Positions 57,148-64,000 of a stretch of DNA of 64,000 bases are shown here, in pieces. The stretch comes from Bryum argenteum (lineage: Eukaryota; Streptophyta; Bryopsida; Bryales; Bryaceae). Positions within the stretch are counted from its first letter, which is position 1; each line of letters opens with the position of its first letter. A model generated the notes under the pieces. The model did not search any database and was not told where the DNA came from. It saw only the letters and a program-made list of their open reading frames with translations. The translations under genes were made by a program, and so were the position numbers. The DNA lies in assembly GCA_037043015.1 (NCBI GenBank), contig CM073326.1:11974345-12038344 (forward strand), given 5' to 3'.

Positions 57148-59963
57148 GTCTTAGGCAAATATTTTAAACCAACCATTAGCCTTTTCCATTGTGGTTGTAA
57201 CCAACCCCTTTTCCTCATTTTCACTTAGTCTGCACTGGTTCGCTCTCGCGCAATGTTGCCACACCTACGTTGATACTTTGACCATGCTTGTCCTCGCTAC
57301 CATAAAAGAAAGAAACAAAACCCGGGATTCTACATGGGCTTTAGTGTTCCGTGATTTTTCTAGGACTCCAACGACATGATTCTTGCGTGAATGGGTTCCT
57401 CTTGTTTTTATGCTTAATTCAAAATTAGGTCATTTTGTATAATTTCCAGTAATCTTTGATACCATAGATACTATGAAATTCAATGTCTCAAATATCCATA
57501 AGCCTGACGCCCCGACCTACAATCCGATACAAAAATACCACAACTTTCAACAACACCTCATGTGGCCCGATCCAACCAGCCGTCCCGAGATCATACCTTC
57601 ACAAAACTAAGAAACAAACAAACTATCCGTCTCATATGATAGATATAATAGACGATATGAAGAGTATCATGTACGAATATTCCAAACGGCTGTTTCGACC
57701 GACTCCCCACATCTGTGGAGGGGCTGGCGGCTCTTACTAACTTGTGACCCCCTCCGCTCGAAGGAAGGACGAAGTTTCATTGTTTACCACCACGGAGATC
57801 AAGGAAAAGCGATCTGTCTGTGGCCATGGGTGAGCTGGGGATCAGCAGGCATCATTATATACGTTCCTACCATGAGCAGACAATCAGTTCCGATTACTCT
57901 CACTACGATCTGATCGGTTGTGAAAAGTGTCGAACGATCACTGGACATGCTAACTTTGATCCCTTAATGCGTTGCTAATGCTTATCCAACAGCAAATTAC
58001 TTAATAATTCTAACACTTATCCACTGATGTGAGCAAATAAAACAAAGTGTTTCAACGCCGTTTTAACCGTTGTTACACCGGTTTGCCTCGGCCGATCGAT
58101 GCTTTCCAACCACATGCAAGTTGCATAACGCACTAAGCCTCGATTGATGTGCTTGACATATTCTGGGGAGAGGCTATCGGAGGCTAGCTGCTGAGAAACT
58201 TCATTCTTGGGGATGATTTAAATCGTACTTCCAGTACTTCCAAGCCGTAGTGAAGGTTCACATAGTCCGAAGATCGTTGCTGGGCGGGGTCGTTCGATCG
58301 GAGCTCGCTGCTCAGACATTGGAACGAGGCCGTGTACTGCATTGTAATCAAGATTGTTTTTCTCGCGCGTCAGCGAAGTCCAGCCTACCGGGATGTGTAG
58401 AACTAACTCCGGCCATTAATTTCCATCTTCGACAATTGTTGAAGCCGTCGCCCTACCATTTCCGATCGAGCTCGTCTGCTCGTGTATTACTGAGTACTGA
58501 TATGATACTGAACAAGGTGCACATACTCAAGAAGTGCATCAGCATTGAAAGTACGTAAAGCTTCGAACCTTTTCTCGGTAGATCAGCGATACTACTTTAT
58601 TTTCACATATGGAGAGTATTACGTTTTCGGTTGGTTGGGCTGTCAAAATCTGGTCACACCCTTTTTTTTATTTACTTTTCTCTTTCTCTCTAGCAACTGT
58701 ACTTCAGAATTTCACACCGATTATTCTTTGTAATGTGCCACTTCCCTGATTGAGTTTACACAATTGAAATTTTCGAAGACATACACGGTACTGCCGTTCC
58801 TTTAGTTTTCTTTGACTTGTGATGCACGTCACAAGGAAGAAAACCATGAACAGCTCATTTTGAAAGGAATGAACAAAAACCATGAATGATTGCGATCGAA
58901 CTCAATAGACTCGCCGCTTAAGAACCAAAAGTCTACTTTATAGGAACAAATAGAACTTCCTTCCAAGGCGGTGGGTCATCAGTTTTAGCTCGTAAAATGT
59001 AGAAGTGTAGGAGGGTAGTCGAACTAGTCTTGAAGTATTTGAGCGAGCAGGGACTGATAAATGAGGTTGTTCCATCAATTGCAGGTTTTACGTTCGGCAC
59101 CGAGCTTGCTTCATCGACGCTCATAAACCATGCCGGGGCGTGCAGTGCGGCGAAATCGCGCGCAAGTTGGCATGTACGAAAATCATTTCCTTCTCTCTCA
59201 AATGATCATCATCGATTTTTTACTGAGCACTTCTTGTGTGTATGTTGTTGTTGAACCAATCAATGTAGAAAACAGTTCCGGAGAGTTATTGATGGGAGTT
59301 CCAAATCGCTTAATCTAGATTTCTTAAGGGTCTAGGCCTTGTTGGATTGCAATGACATGTTCTTTGCCTGTAAGGCAAGAATTAGGTTCTAGATATGAAA
59401 ACGTTTACTTTACTAAAATGCTAGGGAATGGATTGAAAATGGGCGCGTTACTAATGTTCGCCATTCATTCTTCTTCTAAGATTCCCTCAGAATGTGACGA
59501 TTTCTTTCACCCGATTACAACTTCCTAACTGCACTTTTATGGTGTGCTTTTTAACAACTTGATGTGTTCGATGTTTTCAGAGCCCAAGATGAAGGCAATA
59601 CGCGCACAAGCTTATTGATGATTTTGCCGTTTCTGGATGAGGGCACACTCATCCAAAACCCTGCTGGTCTCCGACAGGTGAGCATCAATTTACAACTTTC
59701 CTGAGGCACAGGATCTCTGGTCCTTGAGTTCCCTACCTGTGATAAGTTGATTTTTTGATGTTTTTCTCCAACTTTGAACATGTCAATCACCTCTACGCAT
59801 AACAGGCGCATCTGACAAGCTTGAGCTTGAAATCAGACAGACTCTGCTCCAGATGTCAAATCTGACTACAAACAAGTCGCCAGTCCTTGGTTTTTCATCA
59901 CCTTCTTAGTTGTCACTACAATCAAGTCCTTTGCTCTGAATGCTTGTTCTGTCACTTACATAA
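57148..59963. other. Gene-like composition but no convincing gene
   Basis: GC content rises from about 57.5 kb. Candidate frames are 57483-57740 plus (ATG start, ending RLFRPTPHICGGAGGSY), 58250-58558 plus (no ATG) and 59551-59811 minus. None has a recognised family. The stretch may hold the promoter and first exons of the gene model at 59964, or introns of a longer gene. Confidence 0.35.
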
Positions 59964-60420
59964 ATGGTGTGGCCATGGCACGATCATCTTCAGAACGGCG
60001 TCGCCATCGTCAATCGAGGAGCAGCTCATGTGATCCCCGGACCGGGTCTCAATACTCCTCCTGCTCCAAACAACGAGCCCCTACAAATCGATGGGCAGGC
60101 CCCTGCAGATGTGCAAGGTAACTGCGCACATATCATCGATAGTTTGTGATCTGATCGAAGTTCGAGTTGCTTATGACTGCCATTGTCTGTGAGTGCAGCA
60201 TTGCGAGCGGTGCTGGGGCTTCCGATACGGATCGAACAACTTAGTAACGCCTCGGCTCTTTCGGGTGGCGTTTATGAAGCTATTGGCCATGTCGCCAACC
60301 CATGAGGCTTACAGGAATCCGGAGCTTCAAAGGGAGGATGCCAAAAATCTGCACAAGTTGGCGAGGGTGATGAATCGTGCTCAGAGTGATCAATACGAGG
60401 ATGAAACGATGGCGGGATAG
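59964..60420 (+). CDS. Weak gene model, two exons, possibly frame-damaged
   Basis: From ATG 59964 the frame gives MVWPWHDHLQNGVAIVNRGA and a Pro-rich stretch. A donor at 60118 (CAAG then GTAACT) and acceptor ending 60198 (GAGTGCAG) join it in phase to LRAVLGLPIRIEQLSNASAL, then SGGVYEAIGHVANP and TGA at 60303. Directly after, a second frame carries HEAYRNPELQREDAKNLHKL and ARVMNRAQSDQYEDETMAG to TAG at 60418, and beyond that stop an in-frame helical-looking AVECSLELRECLDKLVEAMT. The two halves read like one alpha-helical protein broken by a frameshift and a stop, or joined by a splice I cannot place. No family recognised. Confidence 0.35.
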
Positions 60421-61176
60421 GCCGTGGAGTGCTCTCTTGAGCTTCGCGAGTGCCTGGACAAGCTGGTGGAGGCCATGACCGCGGCCGCGGCGTCGATGGC
60501 GATGGCGTCGTGTTCGTGGCCGTCGAAGACCGCGAGGCCTTTGCTCGCTCTCCTTTGTAACTCTATCATGTTGAATTGTATCCTTTTCAGGGAAGGGTGT
60601 TGTAAATGGGGGTGGGCGTTCCTGGGCTTGTAATGCTTTGTTGAGGAAGGAGATGTGGGGAAAAAAAAAAAAAAAAACATATTGTATAGGTGAAATAGGT
60701 TCTAAGATTGATGCTGTAGGTAAGTGGTAAGGATTTGTGTGATGAAGAATTTGTGAACATGTTATTTCATACTTGTGTAGAGAGTTGTGTAGTGAGTTTA
60801 TTGATTTGGAGAAAACTGGAGGTTGCATGTAGAGAATGGGTGCTGTCTTAGAAGGTCTTTCTAGGTAGGGAAGTTCTCTAAATGAATTTCTAGTGCTATT
60901 AGAGAAAGTGTGAGTGGTTGATTTAGAATGTTTTAAAAAATAAAGTCTCACTATGTTTTCATTATATTGTATAAATAAAAATATGTGTAAATTTGTACAT
61001 GTGCTACTTTGGAACTTTGAATGAATGGTTTACAAGCTTATTTATATCAAGAATATTGTTGACTTTGTGAGTTTTTATTGTATTCATAAATGAACTTGTT
61101 TGTTATCTTTTTCTTCTCAAAGTGTTTCCTTTTTCATACTTCACAATAGGCAACAAAAGGGATGATTGTAGATAAT
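60421..61176. other. Probable 3' region of the 59964 locus, then AT-rich DNA
   Basis: GC-rich Ala-coding triplets at 60475-60540 give way to a T/A-rich stretch with an A run at 60661-60677. The 223-codon minus ORF across 60280-60951 is an antisense shadow. Confidence 0.4.
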
Positions 61177-61457
61177 CACTACTAAAAAAGAGGGGGGTTT
61201 GTAACATTACTAACGTTGCTTTTGTGTAAACATGGCTCAAGTATAGCAACGTTTGAAAACTTGCTTGAGCAAGAAAATAAGCAACGTTTTCAACCAAATC
61301 ATAATTAAACGTTGCACGGTGATTCAACAACAACGTTGCTCATTCTCATTTTCTTGAAAACGTTGTTGAAGCAAGTTCCAGAACGTTGCTAGTAAGACTC
61401 TTGAAAGCAATGTCATCAGAAGAGAATGTTGCAAACACCCCCCAGATTGTAGTAGTG
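61177..61457. mobile_element. CACTA-like MITE, 281 bp
   Basis: CACTACTAAAAAAGAGGGGG at left; the right end inverted reads CACTACTACAATCTGGGGGG. Shares GCAACGTT-rich interior (GCTTGAGCAA, GCTCAAGTATAGCAACGTTT) with 56899-57144. Flanking triplets (AAT / TAC) do not match, so the duplication has decayed or the ends differ. Confidence 0.7.
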
Positions 61458-63057
61458 TACACTACGTTGAAGAAGTCGTGACCACCGACCAAGAAATCAA
61501 GGAGAAAATATCAAATGTGAAATGGTTAAGTTCAAGACTCTTGAAAATGTGATTGGTTAAAAGTGAAATTCTTGACCAACCGGTGGCGTTCTCCACCACG
61601 GGGTCACCCAACTTTCTAGAAGTTACCATTTTCCGCTCACTGCTCTATCCTCTGTAAGAAGCCGCCAAGTAAGAAAACTGAGGCTAAGATTCAGATTTGC
61701 TGTCAGTGTCAAGATCGATGGCAGGCGCTATCCACTCTCGATGGATGGATTGCTAACTAGTGGCAGATAGATCTATCGAGAGCCCACGAATCCTCTGCCA
61801 TTTGCGACAAAGGCCGATGCAGTCTTGCATGAATCGATTAATTAGCTCAGCCAAGCGAGCAAGCATTCAAGCTCCGAGTCATGCGTCCTCACAGAACCCT
61901 GATCCTCCTTGCATGTAAATTGGGTCTCATTCGATTTAATTCTCAAGCCACAAGTGGGACGCGCTTTTGTTGTCGGTACCAATGAACCGGGCCACTGTTG
62001 CCCATGCGAATCAGTTGTAAGTCATCATGATCGCTGCACTAGCCTGCATGTGTTAGCAAAACCGCGCGCAGAGTCACAGTAGTCACCAACAAAAGCCTGC
62101 GTCGTAGTGGCAGCAGGGACACTTTTGAACCAACACTTGACCAACACCGAGAATTCATTGCACTATAACTCCCTCGCTCCAATGATTCGGCTCGCTCGAT
62201 CTACGGTTTGGTAACTTTGGTTACGCAACTCTCCTGGCAGTGTTGGCATCTCTTACCTGATACACCACCCCTGCTCATGAAAATATGAATAATAGACGCT
62301 CGGGAAAAGTCTTCTTCACGAGATCCTGTACACTTTCCAGCTACGGAATTCAATTGCTACAACTTCGATTCCACCCACCAACATGAAAAATTTGATATCA
62401 CCATCATATGCATGCCAAGCACGATGTTTTCGTAAAATGACATCAGGACGTATTCAGTCTGCTGGCTAGATTTGTCGGCCACCGATCAATACGGTTCTGC
62501 AAAGATAAGAGGGAAGGTCTCGCAAGTAAGAAGCTCCAAATTTTAGTTGAGGTTGACAGAGGATGAGGAGAGTATTTGGTTGACCTCATTGTGATAATAC
62601 ACTAGTGGTAGAAACACAAAGTAACTCCTCTTTGACTAGAAAAAATCTTCTTCCTTCTAGAAAGATCCATCTTCGTGGTGCTTCTAGTACCACCACAACA
62701 AAATCTTTTTCCTTCTAGTTTAGAAGCGTGAGCTCATCAATTTACTACATAAAGTATTATTAAATGTATGTTTTTTCCTAGAGTAGAGATGATTAACGTG
62801 ATATATGCAAGTTATAACTAGATCACAACATCATTTTATATCTTCTCATGGAAACTAATTTGCATGAGGTTGAAAAAGCCTAATGAGTCTAAAAAGCTTG
62901 TATGAGTGCAATCAACTTGATTATCTGACTCGAAGAAAATGTTTGGGGTAACAATCATCATGTCTCTCTTTGCACGAAGTGACGAAACATCATGTCTTTT
63001 TTTTTTGCACAAAACAGACTGTCTTCCAACAGAAGATGTACATTTTGTGAACTCGTA
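61458..63057. other. Intergenic; GC-balanced 61.6-62.5 kb without open frames
   Basis: Between 61600 and 62530 composition resembles the gene islands, but no ORF of note exists. UTR, intron or non-coding RNA are possible. 62600-62720 holds a loose inverted pair of TTCTTCCTTCTAG and CTAGTGGTAG words. Confidence 0.35.
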
Positions 63058-63660
63058 TTAACCGTCCTTGTGTTTTTTGGGAGCTTAAAACCTCAAAAGT
63101 GAAATTTTCTACCTTTGTGACTCTACTCTTGGGGTGTAAATCGGTTTTTTTTTCCTTTCTTTAAAACTGTAAGATCGTCCGCCTAAAACTATTTTAGTTA
63201 TTGTTCCACAAATTGACCGTTGGATGTCTACCATTTAAGAGATCATAACATCCAATGTGTGTGTTCAAAGTATTCAGTATTCACTAACAGAAAAATGCAA
63301 AAAGGGGATGTTCCAAAATATGAGAATTTCTGTTATTTTGGTTGTCACTTGTTTCAAGCAACGATCAGCAGAATTGTCTAATGGGACAAAGGCACCTTTA
63401 CCAAATCTATCACTTAAGACAATGTCTGTACCTTTGTTTTTCTCACTAGAAATAGGATCTCGTCACTTAAAACGTCAACTTTGATAGTTTGTCACTTCAG
63501 CCAACTTTGATAGTTTGTCACTATCACCTTTTGTGCACATTTCTACTAGTGATTGTGGATGTTGTTTTTTTGATATTTTGAAAGTTGCCCTTGTAAAATT
63601 GGTAAATTTTTGAGTTGAGTCACTTTTGAACTCATGTAGTAATTTGTTTATCAACACATT
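63058..63660 (-). mobile_element. Family C copy, minus orientation, interrupted
   Basis: Read inverted, 63058-63260 matches 32820-33069 and 63570-63650 matches 27070-27170 (GAAAGTTGCCCTTGTAAAAT). The two parts flank the CACTA-like MITE. The left terminal repeat is missing. Confidence 0.65.
63282..63551. mobile_element. CACTA-like MITE, 270 bp, nested in family C
   Basis: CACTAACAGAAAAATGCAAA at left; the right end inverted reads CACTAGTAGAAATGTGCACA. Target duplication ATT on both sides (63279-63281, 63552-63554). Inside, a 20-base word AACTTTGATAGTTTGTCACT occurs twice, 26 bases apart. Confidence 0.8.
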
Positions 63661-63679
63661 TCCAATACGAGACTAAAAT

Positions 63680-64000
63680 TTTACCCCTTACTATTCTTAC
63701 AAGCCAATTAGGCTTTTTGTTGTTTAGGGCAAGCTAGATGAAGCTTTTAGAATCTATATTTTTGTCTAAGATATTCATATGGTATTTTCTATTCTAGATA
63801 CAACTCTACAGGATGTGTGAAGAAAATTGCAATGTCAAGTTTCAGTTTTCAAGTTTTTCAGAACAAGTTTTCACACCCTAGGTAGGCAGAATTGCAGAAA
63901 TAAAACTTTGTCTTTAAGATTTTATTTATTTATTTTATTTTATTTTTTGGGTAAAATATTCATAACCTCATTCCTACCCACATTTCTAAGTGACCCAAGT
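63680..64000 (+). mobile_element. Family C copy, plus orientation, runs off the window
   Basis: TTTACCCCTTACTATTCTTA start, then AGCTAGATGAAGCTTTTAG, TTTTTGTCTAAGAT and CACACCCTAGGTAGGCA as in 26825-27060. Confidence 0.75.

Noticed and set aside
60280..60951. 223-codon minus-strand ORF
   Set aside because: It runs antisense to the better-supported plus-strand exon region and through AT-rich 3' sequence and a homopolymer (poly-Phe). Composition is not protein-like and no family is recognised.

Overview
The window looks like AT-rich nuclear DNA of a land plant. There are no operons, the genes have GT-AG introns, TATA boxes occur at promoter spacing, and three recognised families (PLATZ zinc proteins, the MIP1 leucine-zipper/DUF547 family, DUF8204) are plant families. 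The exact lineage cannot be read from the sequence; a seed-free plant is possible but is only an impression. No rRNA, tRNA, CRISPR array, organelle block or viral gene was recognised, and no transposase or reverse-transcriptase ORF was found.

Genes are sparse. Three better-composed islands hold most of them: 10.9-17.4 kb (a DUF8204 gene and a multi-exon MIP1-zipper gene, both on the minus strand), 35.6-37.1 kb (a small two-exon membrane protein gene, minus strand) and 57.5-62.5 kb (gene-like composition, only one weak gene model). A fourth gene region, 39.8-53.2 kb, carries three tandem PLATZ-like loci on the plus strand. Copies 1 and 3 keep open frames. Copy 2 is a pseudogene with a lost ATG, a 66-bp deletion, an early stop and lost cysteines. 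The three loci share promoter, TATA box and downstream repeats, so whole segments were duplicated. Two later element insertions, each in only one copy, leave clean filled/empty site pairs.

Much of the remaining sequence is short non-autonomous elements. Family A (about 268 bp, ten copies, eight of them between 21.3 and 29.1 kb), family B (80 bp to 1 kb) and family C (about 600 bp) have different interiors but share the telomere-like end TTAACCCCTAA. Family D (about 650 bp) shares an internal module with them. Family E carries periodic ATATCAC motifs. There are also CACTA-like, Harbinger-like and TA-target elements, a fold-back of about 1.5 kb, a tandem array with a unit of about 142 bp, and an 18-bp minisatellite open in three reading frames. 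Several elements are nested, which gives a relative insertion order. Most short ORFs in the window lie inside these repeats and are not treated as genes.
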